Shown here: positions 33,199 through 43,575 of the stretch, in pieces
How the letters are laid out: every line of letters starts with the position of its first letter
How positions within the stretch are numbered: position 1 is the stretch's first letter
NCBI GenBank assembly: GCA_933207985.1
Contig: OW240913.1
Span: 323,588,512 to 323,652,511 of the forward strand
Origin: Pelobates cultripes
Taxonomy: Eukaryota; Chordata; Amphibia; Anura; Pelobatidae
Reading direction: 5' to 3'
Length of the DNA: 64,000 nucleotides
The notes under the pieces: generated by a model
Seen by the model: only the letters and a program-made list of their open reading frames with translations
What the model was told of the DNA's origin: nothing
Database searches by the model: none
Made by a program: the position numbers and the translations under genes

Positions 33199-34514
33199 GC
33201 AGGCTGGGGATTTTTCTCTGCTCTTCTTTGACTAAGTTTTGATGGTGAAACACTGCTTCTGTGCTGTGCTAGCCTCATTACTTGTCTTACAGATTTTCTG
33301 TGAGTCTTGGTGTGCCTGCCATTTCTCACTTGTTAAATTTGAGACTATTCCTGAGACATTTTTTTTTTAATTCTAGTGCTTTCTGAGAGCTGTGCACTGC
33401 TGTGCTGCTGACTGAGTCAGTTTGCCACACGGTGTCTGGCTGGCACTGCCAGTGCCTGCCTTCCTTGCTTGCTTACTGCCTACAGCAACCAGGTTTTACT
33501 TTTTATAAAAACTGCTTTTTTATTTACTAAAAATTAATTAGCTTAAATTGATTTAGATTTAGAGTAAAGGTAGAATCAATCAAGTACTTTAGCTTAGTGG
33601 GCCTGAGGGCTTCTGCCCTAAACGTTGACTAGTTTGTTAGCCTAGAAGAAAATAAATATAGTTTAGCTACTAGGTCTTTTTAGAAGCAAAGCCACATTAG
33701 TTGATTTATGTTAGACATTGATCTCACAGAGGTGCTGATGTTACTACAGTGCTGATAGATACAGTTAATTTTCTGTCAGTCTCAGCTAAGTGTGTTTGAC
33801 TGGGTTTTAATTTTTTTTTTTTTAAGTGAGTCTATACTCCAGTCCACACACAGTTGCACAGAGTCACAGTGACTGACCGACTGATTTTTGTGTCACTCAC
33901 TGACTGACTGACTGACTGTATGCTTACTTTGCAGGCAGTTAGTGTAAAAGTTCAGTAATATTTTTGATCAAGTTCAGTTTTAATTAAAACATTTTTATTA
34001 AGTTCATTTAGTTTATTTAGTTTAAAATATATATTTGTTGTAGTACAGTTTCTTTGTGCTTTGTTAGAACAGAACACACCAGTTAGCCAGTCTATTTTTC
34101 GTTTACAATTTTTCACACTTTTCTAGTGTCTTTATTTATTTTTTGTGGTAGTATCAGCAGTGAAGTAAACTGTTCTGACTGCTGTTGTGAAGAAATTACT
34201 TTTCTTTAACTGATTATTAGTTCAGTTATGCCTCGTTTCCACTGAGCGGATCAGTTTGGGTCGGTTCAGTACGGTACACTATTTTGAGTGTTTTCATTAT
34301 GAAAATGGCCCATACAACCGAACCAAACCGCACCATTCATGGCCCCCCTTCAGATGTAGGGCCATAGGAAATGGTACGGTACGGTTAGGGCGGAGCTACT
34401 GGCGTCACATGATACATTCCATTGATTGGCGGATGTAAAAACGTCAATGCTCACGTCAAAGGCAAGCGCGAAACAAACACCACATCGCCGTTTAGTCCAG
34501 ATAATAGGAGAAGG

Positions 34515-35778
34515 ATGCCTGCAAACAACAGCAAGGTCTGGTCGGCTCAGGAACTATCCACTTTCCTAACTATAATTGGTGATAGCGTTATTCAGAGTGA
34601 GCTTGATGGATCAGTGAGAAATGAAAAGGTGTATAAAGATATTTCTCAGCGGATGGCAGCTGAGGGATTTGAACGAACATCGGGTCAGTGTAGGGCAAAG
34701 CTTAAAAAGCTGAAAGGCCAATATAAAAAAAAATAAGGATGCCAATAGCTGTAGTGGAAACAGTCGAAGTATATGGAAGTGGTACGACGCCATGGATGCC
34801 ATTTACAGTCATAGGCCAGCAAACCAAGGTAGGGAGGGAGGTCTGGACTCTGCATCTGCACTTCCTGAATCCATGATAGAACCAGTTGGTAAGTTTTTTT
34901 CACTACTTTGCATTGGCTTTCACTCTGCTAACCATTTATATATTCACTGCACAAAACCATTAACTATTTGCATGAAAAAACACATTTTATTTGTACAGTG
35001 GACTGAACTATTGATCTGTGCATTTTCAGATACAGATGATGGACTCTCCAATGATACCTCAACCTTTTCTTACGTCTCTGACAATGGTCCATCAACGTTG
35101 TTCAGCAGCACCAGTACGATGACGTCAACACCGACCCAACCACAGAGTATACCCAATGCACCCCGGCACACTGGTAAGACATGATGTTCAGAGTGAAAGT
35201 TGTAATTGTGCATTTTCCTAACTTTTAATTCACAGCAAACTGTGAACTCACTCAAAATGCTTCTATGTAATTTGTTTGCATTATTAAATCCATAACCATA
35301 ATTGTAAATTGTCTGTATATACTGCTATTTAAATTTCATTGTGTTTTGAGCTTATCTTAAGTATATTGTGTTTATTGAGTTTATTTTAATTTGGGCTTAT
35401 ACTGTTCTTATGTGTTACATCTTTTCTTTATTTATGTTATGTTAGATAATATATATCCACCTGTATTTTGTACCAATTGTGAAAAAAAAAAAACACTATT
35501 CTGGTCTTTTGTATATTCAAGGAGACGGTTTCAGCTGGATTTGCGCACAGTTATGGAGGATATGCGGGCAGCAGAAGAAAAGCAGCAGGAAAGGATGGAG
35601 AACCTTTGAGCGGCGGCTTCAGGAACTGCGTCAGGATGCCCAGGAAGCGAGGCGCCAGGAGGCAGAAATAGCCCGGCAGCAGATGGCTACCTTCAACCAG
35701 GCCTTCCTTGGTGTCCTTGGGCAGCTTGTTCAAGTGCTAGGAGGCAGTTGTGATCCCAGGTCACCGCCCAGGCAGTAG
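34515..35778 (+). pseudogene. Harbinger Myb/SANT-like accessory protein
   Basis: Starts at ATG 34515 (MPANNSKVWSAQELSTFLTI) with a trihelix/Myb-like DNA-binding domain of about 75 residues (W..EE.. spacing, then QCRAKLKKLKGQYKK). A run of A near 34,728 shifts the frame. The next part (NSCSGNSRSIWKWYDAMDAI) ends at a GT donor after 34,888. A second exon (after CATTTTCAG, 35,031-35,173) is Ser/Thr-rich. A last exon (after about 35,517) encodes a coiled coil rich in Arg, Glu and Gln (RRLQELRQDAQEARRQEAEI), with a further frame change near 35,608. In this superfamily the Myb-like partner helps bring the transposase to the nucleus and element ends. Confidence 0.7.
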
Positions 35779-35957
35779 TGCCTTTCAGCCAGCACAGGAC
35801 CTGTACACTTTTTTATTTTTATGTAAAAATATTTATTTTTGGTTTTTCTAAAAAAGGTTTATTTGTAAATATATTTTTTTACTTTGTACTTGTAAGCATA
35901 TTTTGAAAGATCACTTTTTTTGTTGAATAAAAAACAGGAGAGACTTTGCGTGTCTGA

Positions 35958-37576
35958 TTAAATGTAAAACTTTATTAAAACTTTAATAAAACCGTAATAA
36001 AACGTTAATAAATTCAGGGTAAGATTGTAAATGTTGAGGTGCCGCATCAGAGCCTGACGTATTTCACTGCACTTTTCTTCGCTATCCTGTGTAATTACCC
36101 GTCTTGGCTCTTCTGCAGACGTATTCCAATCCTGGTGGAAGTCTTCTCCATGTCTTTCACAAAGATTGTGAAGAGCACAGCAAGTAAGCACCATGGATTT
36201 GACAAGTGCAATGTCATTGTCATTCCTCTTCATAAGACAACGCCACCTACCCTTAAGTCTTCCGAATGCATTTTCAACTATGACCCGTGCCCTGGATGTT
36301 TTCTTGTTGTAGGTTTGTTGTTCTGGAGTCAGGCGGCAATTGTCAGGAAATTGTTTCAGGAGCCAATTTTGTAAAGGGTAGGCAGAGTCCCCGAGCACAT
36401 AATAGCCAACATTCACCCCCCCCCAATGTTCTTAGTGCAAACAGGATACAGGCCTCCCTGCCCAACCCAATCCCAAAATGTGGACAGTCGTTGAACCCGA
36501 GCATCATGCAAACTCCCAGGCTTTCCTACATTCACACTCCAGAATAGTCCTTTTCCATCCACTACTTCTTGGAGGATGATGGAATGCCAGCCTTTTCTGT
36601 TGAAGTAGTCAGTGTGGTATTCTTGTGGTGCTATTATTGGCATGTGTGATCCATCAATAGCACCAACACACTGTGGAAGGCCCCACCTGTAGTCAGCCAT
36701 GTCTTTAAGCTTTTGTCAGTCCGGAAAATGAATACATTCAGGAGCTAGCAATGTGCATACAGCCTTACAGAAGTCCTGCACACACTGGCACACTGATGAT
36801 TTACTGACATCAAAAAGACGACCTATACTTCTGTATTCACTGTTGGTAGCCAGCTTCCACAGTGCAATGGCAACTCTTTTCCTCACAGGCAAACAGGCTC
36901 TGAAGTTGGTGGTTTGCTTCTCCATCGCTGGACGTAGCTTTGCACAAAGGTATAAAAATGTTTCCTCCGACATTCAAAAATTGTGCACCCACTGTGTGTG
37001 TGTGAATCCAGGGACGGTCACATCCCACCACTCATTGGCGCGGCGGAGAGCCTAAATGACTGGTCGGCAGCACTGCTTTGACAAAAGGAGAAGCATCTAA
37101 AAAAAAAAAAAAAACAGATGTTACCATATCACTAAAAATACAACATAAAATACTTTACACGGACAGATAGCATCATGTATAAAAGCGAGCAACATAAATA
37201 ACATAAGGAGTATTTATGTATATGGTGTAATTCTTGAATTTTACATGTGTGCAACATGTAGGTTGTTAAATACATAATGTATATCCTTCCCATCTTATAT
37301 TCGATTTTTTACATATTCTGCATTATTTTTATTTTTTAATACGTGTAGAACTACATGACAAATGGCATAAAGTTGCTTACCCTATAGCGCTGCCGTCTTT
37401 GTCGCACAAAGGTGTACTTCTCCTCCCGGCTCAAGACCCAAGCCATAAGTTTTCTTCTCTTTTCTGCTCTTTCTCTTCGCCGCTTGCAGCCTTCTCTCAT
37501 AAAGTGCGGCATATATTTTAATTTCAAAGAACCAAAAGCCAAATAGAGCAAAGACAAGCTGCTGGATGACCTCCAT
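35958..37576 (-). pseudogene. Harbinger DDE transposase (HARBI1-like)
   Basis: Two-exon gene on the minus strand. Exon 1 starts at ATG 37576 (MEVIQQLVFALFGFW) and ends near 37,380 at a GTAAGC donor; exon 2 starts after a T-rich acceptor near 37,098. Exon 2 has the helix-turn-helix region (MSEETFLYLCAKLRP; SIGRLFDVSKSSVCQ), then CVGAIDGSHMPI with the first catalytic Asp, NVGKPGSLHDARV, GYYVLGDSAYPL with the second Asp, and RVIVENAFGRLKGRWR with the Glu. Breaks: in-frame TGA before MSEET, TGA at 36718-36716, and a shift at a run of eight or nine C near 36,420. All three catalytic residues survive. Confidence 0.85.
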
Positions 37577-38274
37577 TATTGTTATTTGTAGCGTCACGTA
37601 TGTTGTTGCACTAGTGTGACGCCACACTAGGCATTTGGCGTAAACCACGCAAGCCTCCAGGCGTTTCAACTTGCGGTGGAAACGCTCGCCTGAATAGGCT
37701 GGACCATTCAAAACCTTCCAAACTGTACCAACCCGAACCGATTAGCTCAGTGGAAACAAGGCATTAGTGTGTTTGTTTAACAGCAATCAGTGAAGCAAAC
37801 TGGTTGCTGTTTTTATTTTGTTTATTTTAGTTCCTGATTGACTGTCCTAAACTAAGCTTTAAGGTAGCTGTAGTACATCTTTTATTATTTTTAGTATTAG
37901 CAGAAGTTGTAGGTTCTTTCTAAGTTAAATAGTAAAATAAATTCTAGTTAACGCAATTTTTTTTAAACTAAAAAATTTTCTAATAAATTTTTTCATACTT
38001 TTTTCATACTCTGTTTTCAGTAGTCGTGTAGGAAGCACTTGTTGGCAGACTGCTGAAGGCAGGCAGTGCAGTTTTGCATAGTTTCTCAGAAAGCACTGAA
38101 GTGAAGAAATCTGCCTCAGTACTAGTGTATTTTTTAGAAATATATATTTTTTAACTGTGTTGAACTATATATTAGCATAGTTCAAAACTTCAAATAATAC
38201 GTTTTTAATTAATAAAAATATAAACTTTAGTTTCAAAACAACTTCTTTTCTTACTATTTTAAAATTCTAAAATG

Positions 38275-39260
38275 CAGCAAGGCCCAGGATGGCAAGTCTT
38301 TTCTATGGTAAAGAGAAACCAGCAGGGCCTTTTAGGGTGAGCACTATGGCTAGTACTACTACTAAAACCACAACTAGTTGTAGGAGTAATCCAATAAGTA
38401 GGGGAAAGCGTGTTTTGCCCCCGGCCTCTTCCTCTAACACAAGCAGGCCCGAGTCGTGTTGCTAAGAAGCTTCCTTCTTGTACACGGAGGCGGTTTCCTT
38501 ATCCCCCCTCCCAAGACCACCAGTGCTGAGCCTGCTTCTACCACTGACAGTGGCACATCATCACAGGAGTTGTTGCCATTGCCAATGCTACCCCCTGCTC
38601 CTAGTCTTATTATTCCTGGAGGTGATATCAGTCTTATTCCCAGCCTTGCAGTGATTGCATTTAGTCTGGCTGATGAAGAGCTTGACTATGAGTCTGAGAG
38701 TGAGGAGGAGATAGTAGAGGAGAGTCAGAATTCTTCAGGGAGCAGTCCACCATTTTCTCCTGCTACTACTGCACATTTTTCACCTTCCTCTCCACTTTCT
38801 CCAATAGTAGCACCTGCTAGTGCTAATTCAACCATTAGTAGACCACCACAATCAATTACCACTACTATTTCCAGATCCACTGTTCCTCCTCACAGTGGCA
38901 CAGATACCACCACCAGTGTAACTGTGCCAACAATCACCACCACCACTGGTACTACTAGCCACAGTAACAGTGCAGAGGCTACTGTGCCAGCTCCCAGTAG
39001 TCGCACTCCTGCTGCTGCTCATCAACCTGCAGCATTAGCAGCAACATCCAGGTGGGTAAATGCCAATGTCTTGCGCCGCAGCAAAGTTTAGGATCATTTT
39101 GAAAGTGTTGGAGATGGGCGCTTTGCAAGTGCAAACTTTGTGGGAAGGAAGTAGCAGGGGGAGAGTGTTGGATCATCTCACCAGTGCTGGGATGAACCAT
39201 TATCTCTGCAGCCATCACAAGGCTGTGTTATTTGAGGGAAGAATAAAAAAGTTCTAGGTC
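38275..39260 (+). pseudogene. hAT-1 transposase N-terminal region, BED finger
   Basis: Reading begins near 38,275 (a QQGPGWQ-like start). After a stop the 38,456-39,091 frame gives a long low-complexity Ser/Thr/Pro region with an acidic patch (LDYESESEEEIVEESQ), as is usual before the zinc finger in BED-type hATs. The finger follows across frames at 39,090-39,230: an SKV.DHFE start, GRFA.CKLCGKEV and HLTSAGMNHYLCSHHKA, with the Cys-x2-Cys and His-x-His-type ligands visible. Frame changes fall inside the finger. A second, shorter copy of this family occurs at 53.54-54.24 kb. Confidence 0.75.
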
Positions 39261-39419
39261 AGGCAGCATAGCTGCTACTATTACAACTTCCAGTATCATG
39301 GCAGCTAGGAGTGACAGGGGAGGTGTTGCAGAGCTAAGAGCTACTGGTACTGCCAGCCAACAACCAAGGCTGGTTGGAGTATTACAATGAGTTTTGCCCA
39401 ACCTGGAACAATATGGGGG

Positions 39420-39720
39420 ATTCTACTCCAGGGCTATATTAAAATAGCAAACCGATAAAATCATGTAACTTACTGACCAGTTAATTGCTGTTGGGGGCAC
39501 TTCTTTTTCAATGATAGAAGGAGAGGCTTTCAAACAGATGTTGGAGTAGTGAAAAGGGAGCTTTAGAAGGCTGCTGGTCAGTCTGTACATTTTACTACAG
39601 ATTTGTGGAGAGCACCAAGTAGCCAGCATGCCTTTCTTTCCTTGACAGCACACTGGTGGGAGCCCGGTGTGTCTCAGGAAGCTACTTCTGTAACGTCAAC
39701 AGCAGCAGGGTCTGGAAAAA
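39420..39720 (+). pseudogene. hAT-1 transposase central region
   Basis: Contains LTDQLIAVGGTSFSMIEGEA and FKQMLE (the hAT block before the catalytic domain). Then, in the 39,603 frame, FTTDLWRAPSSQHAFLSLTA and HWWEP follow; TTDLW carries the first catalytic aspartate. Coding stops at about 39,720 where unrelated sequence is inserted. Confidence 0.75.
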
Positions 39721-40530
39721 AGGGAGGAAGTTTATCTGTAGGTGCCAGAACTGAACTGTCGGCTTCTCGCTATGCCGACACTTCCGGGTTGACAGAACAA
39801 CAACACGCCCCCCTTCTCTGACGCGGCTTCCTCGCGCTACATAGGGGAACCGCGCCAATTTCAAAGTGCTTGGTTATTTTGAAGCTTCCAAGATCTTCTG
39901 ACCGGCTACAAACAATTCTCTAGTTAAACTTCTCTACACGTGTACCGAACCTGGACTGTTAAACTGCTGATCTCCATTCTCCTTCCCTTGACCTCGGACT
40001 AGCTTTGATATAGTTCTTACTTCCTCTAGTCGGATTACAAACCTTCAAAGGAAACGGCAAGTTATATAAATTGGATTGTATCATTCTTCTGGCATTTCAA
40101 TACTATTGCAAATCTATTTCCTCACCTCCTGAGTTCAACTAATGAAATATCTAATCTTTGATATTCCATCTATAAACAGGTCTTCGCTTACCTAAACCAT
40201 CTGCTTCTACCTTCATATCGTAATCCTTAAAGCTACAGGAACTCATCTCAACAAACTATCCTCATATTGTATTCCTTAAAGCTACAGGAACTCTTCTCAA
40301 CAAACTATCGTCATATTGTATTCCTTAAAGCTACAGGAACTCTTCTCAACAAACTATCTTCAGATTGTATTCCTTAAAGCTACAGGAACGCTTCTCAACA
40401 AACTATCTTCATATTGTATCCACTTTCAAATCTAATTCTTATTCTGATCATCCTCTAAGGTTTGTCCTATTAACAATTTCTGCAGTTGAGTTCCACTCCA
40501 AATCCATAGGTAGCATAACAGTAGGTTAGC
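39720..40530. mobile_element. Unassigned insertion inside hAT-1
   Basis: It separates the hAT-1 frame between a GSGKK-type segment (39,716) and RSFLLH (40,537). It contains a GC-rich part (39,760-39,860), then a 49-bp tandem repeat (40,218-40,427). No coding features. The ends lack a duplication I can see. It may be an LTR or a satellite-bearing element. Confidence 0.45.
40218..40427 (+). repeat. 49-bp tandem repeat, about 4 copies
   Basis: Unit begins TCATATTGTATTCCTTAAAG and contains CTACAGGAACTC and CAACAAACTATC. Copies start near 40,213 (diverged), 40,262, 40,311, 40,360 and 40,409 (partial). Confidence 0.9.
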
Positions 40531-40536
40531 TGGGCT

Positions 40537-40930
40537 ATCGATCTTTCCTTCTCCATGATGACGTGATGGATGAAATACACACTTCAGATAACATTCTGCA
40601 GGCAGTAAGGAGGGTGGTGTCTCTTTGGGTAGGAGCTGAGTCAGGCACCAATGTAGAAGTGGGGTTTGTGGTAACTGACGGGGCTTCAAATAGAGTAAAA
40701 GCACTGCGTGATGGTAACCTTGTTGGTGTGCGCAGTGCAGTGCACATCATCCATCTTGTAGTCAAGTCAGCAATCCCAGAAGGAAATAATAGAGTTTTGA
40801 GTGTGTTTGAAAGTTGCAGGAGAAATGATGGGCACTTCAACAGCAGTGTGAAGGCTAGCTAACTGTTGAGGCAGGAACAAAAGAAGGCAGGTCTTCCCAC
40901 ACACGGTCTACAACAAGCTGTCAGTACACA
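40537..40930 (+). pseudogene. hAT-1 transposase, catalytic-domain segment
   Basis: The frame reads RSFLLHDDVMDEIHTSDNIL, QAVRRVVSLWVG, VGFVVTDGASNRVKALRDG (second catalytic Asp in the VTD box), VGVRSAVHIIHLVVKSAI and FESCRRNDGHF, then a stop at 40,861. A few more codons in frame (LRQEQKKAGLPTHGLQQAVST) follow before the sequence switches to the hAT-2 family. The C-terminal hATC dimerisation domain is missing. Confidence 0.8.
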
Positions 40931-40934
40931 ATCC

Positions 40935-42250
40935 ATTTTAGATTCATTCTCAAGCTGCATGCTTAGTGAGAGGAGGGAAAGTGTAGCTGCTGTTGATTTG
41001 ATAGGGAAATGGATAGCTAGGTTAGTGTATACAGTGTCCACTACAGTCCTGAAGGACTCATCTGATCTCTGCTGTAAGGACAGCACCCCAAAAAGCCCTT
41101 TTTAGGGCTAGAACATCAGTCTGCTTATTTATTTTTCTGTGTAATGTAATTGCAGTTGTCTGCCAGCTTCTGTGTCAGGCTCACAGTGGATACTGTGCCC
41201 ACTTGCCCAGTGCCACCACTCACTCACTGGTGTCACAATAGCTTGCATTTAATTTTTTTTTTTTACTATAATAGATTGAATAGCAGTTAGTTGTCTGCCA
41301 GCTTCTGTGTCAGGCTCACAGTGGATACTGTGCCCACTTGCCCAGTGCCACCACTCACTCACCGGTGTCACAATAGCTTGCATTTAAATAAAAAAAAATG
41401 TATTTCACTGTAATAGATTGAATAGCAGTTAGTTGTCTTCAAGCGTCTGTGTGTCAGGCCTACAACGTGTACTCTGCCAACCTTTGCCAGTTCAAAGTGC
41501 CACTCTTACCTGGTGTCACAATAGCTTGTCACAATAGCTTGCATTCAACAAAACACCCAACTCCTGGTGTCACAATAGCTTGCATTTAAAAACAAAAAAC
41601 TTTTTTCGCTGTTATAGATTGAATAGCAGTTAGTTGTCTGCAAGCGTCTGTGTGTCAGGCTCACAGCGTATAGGGTGCCCACTTGCCCAGTGCCACCACT
41701 CACTCACTGGTGTCACAATAGCGTGCATTTAAAAACCCCAAAACTTTTTTCACTGTTATAGATTGAATAGCAGTTAGTTATCTCCAAGCGTCTGTGTGTC
41801 AGGCTCGCAGCGTATACTGTGCCCACTTGCCCAGAGCCACCACTCACTCACTGGTGTCACAATAGCTTGCATTTAAAAAAAAATTGTTTTCACTGTAATA
41901 GATTGAATAGCAGTTAGTTGTCTGCAAGCATCTGTGTGTCAGGCTCGCAGCATATACTGTGCCCACTTGCCCAGTGCCACCACTCACTCACTGGTGTCAC
42001 AATAGCTTGCATTTAAAAAAAGTTGTTTTCACTGTAATAGATTGAATAGCAGTTAGTTGTCTCAAAGCGTCTGTGTGTCAGGCTCGCAGCGTATACTGTG
42101 CCCACTTGCCCAGTGCCACCACTCACTCACTGGTGTCACAATAGCTTGCATTTAAAAACCAAAAAACTTTTTTCACTGTTATAGATTGAATAGCAGTTAG
42201 TTGTCTCAAAGCGGGTGTGTCAACCCTACAGCGTGTACTCTACCAACCTC
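40935..42250 (+). mobile_element. hAT-2 leader fragment with tandem array
   Basis: From about 40,935 the sequence is closely similar to 59,280 onward, the leader of the hAT-2 element at the window end (shared CTTAGTGAGAGGAGGGA, GGACAGCACCCCAAAAAGCC and others). It includes the same tandem-repeat family. It stops abruptly at about 42,250, where Penelope-like sequence begins. No transposase part is present. Confidence 0.75.
41156..42245 (+). repeat. Tandem array, ~140-bp unit, about 8 copies
   Basis: Units begin with TTGTCT near 41,156, 41,291, 41,433, 41,634, 41,778, 41,918, 42,057 and 42,201. Spacing is about 135-144 bases except one of 201 that carries an internal partial duplication. Each unit contains GTGCCACCACTCACTCACTG, ACAATAGCTTGCATTTAA, an A/T homopolymer of variable length, and TAGATTGAATAGCAGTTAG. 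Confidence 0.92.
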
Positions 42251-42620
42251 TGACACAGAATACACAATTAAAGAACATATCACGTGCCATAATAGCAATG
42301 TCATATTTATTACAATGCCCATGCAATAAACAATATATTGGGAGAACTACACGCCCACTATACAAAAGAATCCGGGAACACACACATATAACATACGCAA
42401 GGGAGTAATTAGTCATAGTGTCTCGGATCACTTTAGACAAGTGTACAACCAAGACGCTAAAGGCTTACAATTCTTCGGTATTAAACAGGTTTTTAAAGAC
42501 TGAAGAGGTGGAGATTTTATCAAAAAAATCGTCAGGGAAGAAATTAAATAGGTGTACAATATGGATACTTTAACCCCGGCCGGTCTAAATATAGATTTTG
42601 ATCTATTTAATTTCATGTGA
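42250..42620 (+). pseudogene. Penelope-like element GIY-YIG endonuclease
   Basis: The piece reads SYLLQCPCNKQYIGRTTRPL and YKRIREHT, the GIY-YIG core (a Tyr-Leu-Leu first strand, YIG, the catalytic Arg and the EH glutamate) in the form typical of the C-terminal endonuclease of Penelope-like retroelements. After a frame change near 42,405 it continues with GVISHSVSDHFRQVYNQDAK and GLQFFGIKQVF, then RGGDF and LTPAGLNIDFDL, again standard for that domain. The stop is at 42618-42620. One stop (KD*RGG) and two frameshifts are visible. The reverse transcriptase part is absent, so this is a 5'-truncated copy. Confidence 0.85.
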
Positions 42621-43166
42621 TTTAGCTGGTTTAATACAACTCCCCTCCAGATATCAATTTGCTGTTGAATATACATTGATTTTACATGTATTTTTATTAA
42701 GAATATGCACCTTTTAGTATGCTTTGAACATATGTATTTTTTTTTAGTAATTTAGGCGATATGCCCCTAATTGATTTTTAATTAGGGATGTGCTGCTGTG
42801 GGTTGATTTTATTCCATTTCATTTTATTTATTTTTTGACCTTGCAAACTGAAGAATAAAATGTATTTTAACTATTCTTTAACTTTGTATTCAATAAAAAG
42901 TTACCTGCTGCATAATAATTATCAATTTAGTGTTATAATTGTCATACCATTTATATTCTTATATGGTCAACCTTAAGAGATCTGGCTATTATTATCTGGG
43001 AATGGTGTATTTAATATTAGGACATTTTACCAAGTATATGTTGTAGAAAGATTATATAAACACATTAATATTATAACGGATTGTTTTTTAATGTGGGTAC
43101 TTTAAGAGGACGGACATTGGGTTACCTTAGAGACATAAAACAGACACTGGTGGGAAGTCTCATTTA

Positions 43167-43207
43167 TGCTTGATAAAGTCCTGAGAGGCGAGACGAAACG
43201 CGTAGCA
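43167..43207 (+). ncRNA. Hammerhead-like motif in Penelope-like element
   Basis: Stem I: TGC (43167-43169) with GCA (43205-43207). Core: TTGATAA (43170-43176) against CUGAUGA. Stem II: GTC (43178-43180) with GAC (43192-43194). GAAA: 43195-43198. Minimal stem III: A43198-T43203 and C43199-G43202. Predicted cleavage after A43204. The core differs at the C3 and G8 equivalents. Hammerhead motifs are established features of this retroelement class, and here one lies about 550 bases downstream of a Penelope-type endonuclease. Confidence 0.55.
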
Positions 43208-43575
43208 ACGGATTACATCACAAGCAGGAAGTACACTGCAACATGCTGACATCAGGTTTTGCCTGTCTGCTGGAGAGAGAGATACTGGAGGGGAGATAAT
43301 AAGAGGACGCTCGGACCGATCAACCCATATTACCTAGGACTCTGCTTACCAGCTTCTACAACAGTGAGCTTTCCTTGCTGGTTTTATTTGCAAGTTTTAA
43401 TTTACATTTGGCAATAAAGTGTTTTCTGCTTTTACCTTCCGGTTGGTGATGACTCCATGTAACCCGTAATAGGATCCAACGATCTCAAGGGTCTGATCCT
43501 CCCTATGCTGGATAGTTTGGAGTGGTACTATAACCACTCCACAACTGTGAGTTAAACACCTACAGAATGTGCTTA

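Larger units (their letters stand above)
34229..37763. mobile_element. PIF/Harbinger DNA transposon, 3,535 bp
   Basis: The ends are inverted repeats: TGCCTCGTTTCCACTGAGCG on the left, and the reverse complement of CTCAGTGGAAACAAGGCA on the right. Both are flanked by TTA (34226-34228 and 37764-37766), a Harbinger-type TWA duplication. It carries the two genes of autonomous Harbingers in convergent orientation: a Myb/SANT-like protein on + and a DDE transposase on -. It is inserted in the hAT-1 leader. Few disabling changes suggest a fairly young copy. Confidence 0.9.
32640..40935 (+). mobile_element. hAT-1: BED-finger hAT element, nested insertions
   Basis: Coding pieces of one hAT transposase are spread over 38.27-40.93 kb. 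A leader with a TATA box lies near 33,192. The 5' region (32,640-33,060) is dense in AACGAAT/ATTCGTT words, like the subterminal repeats hAT transposases bind. Two insertions interrupt it: Harbinger (34,229-37,763) and an unassigned block of about 810 bp (39,720-40,530). The right end is lost; at about 40,930 the sequence changes to another hAT family. The outer left end is not precise. Confidence 0.6.
42250..43440 (+). mobile_element. Penelope-like element, 3' part
   Basis: The endonuclease relic is followed by about 800 bases of non-coding sequence with the hammerhead-like motif at 43,167-43,207 and a poly(A)-like AATAAAG near 43,413. The right limit is approximate and I found no target duplication. 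Confidence 0.65.
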
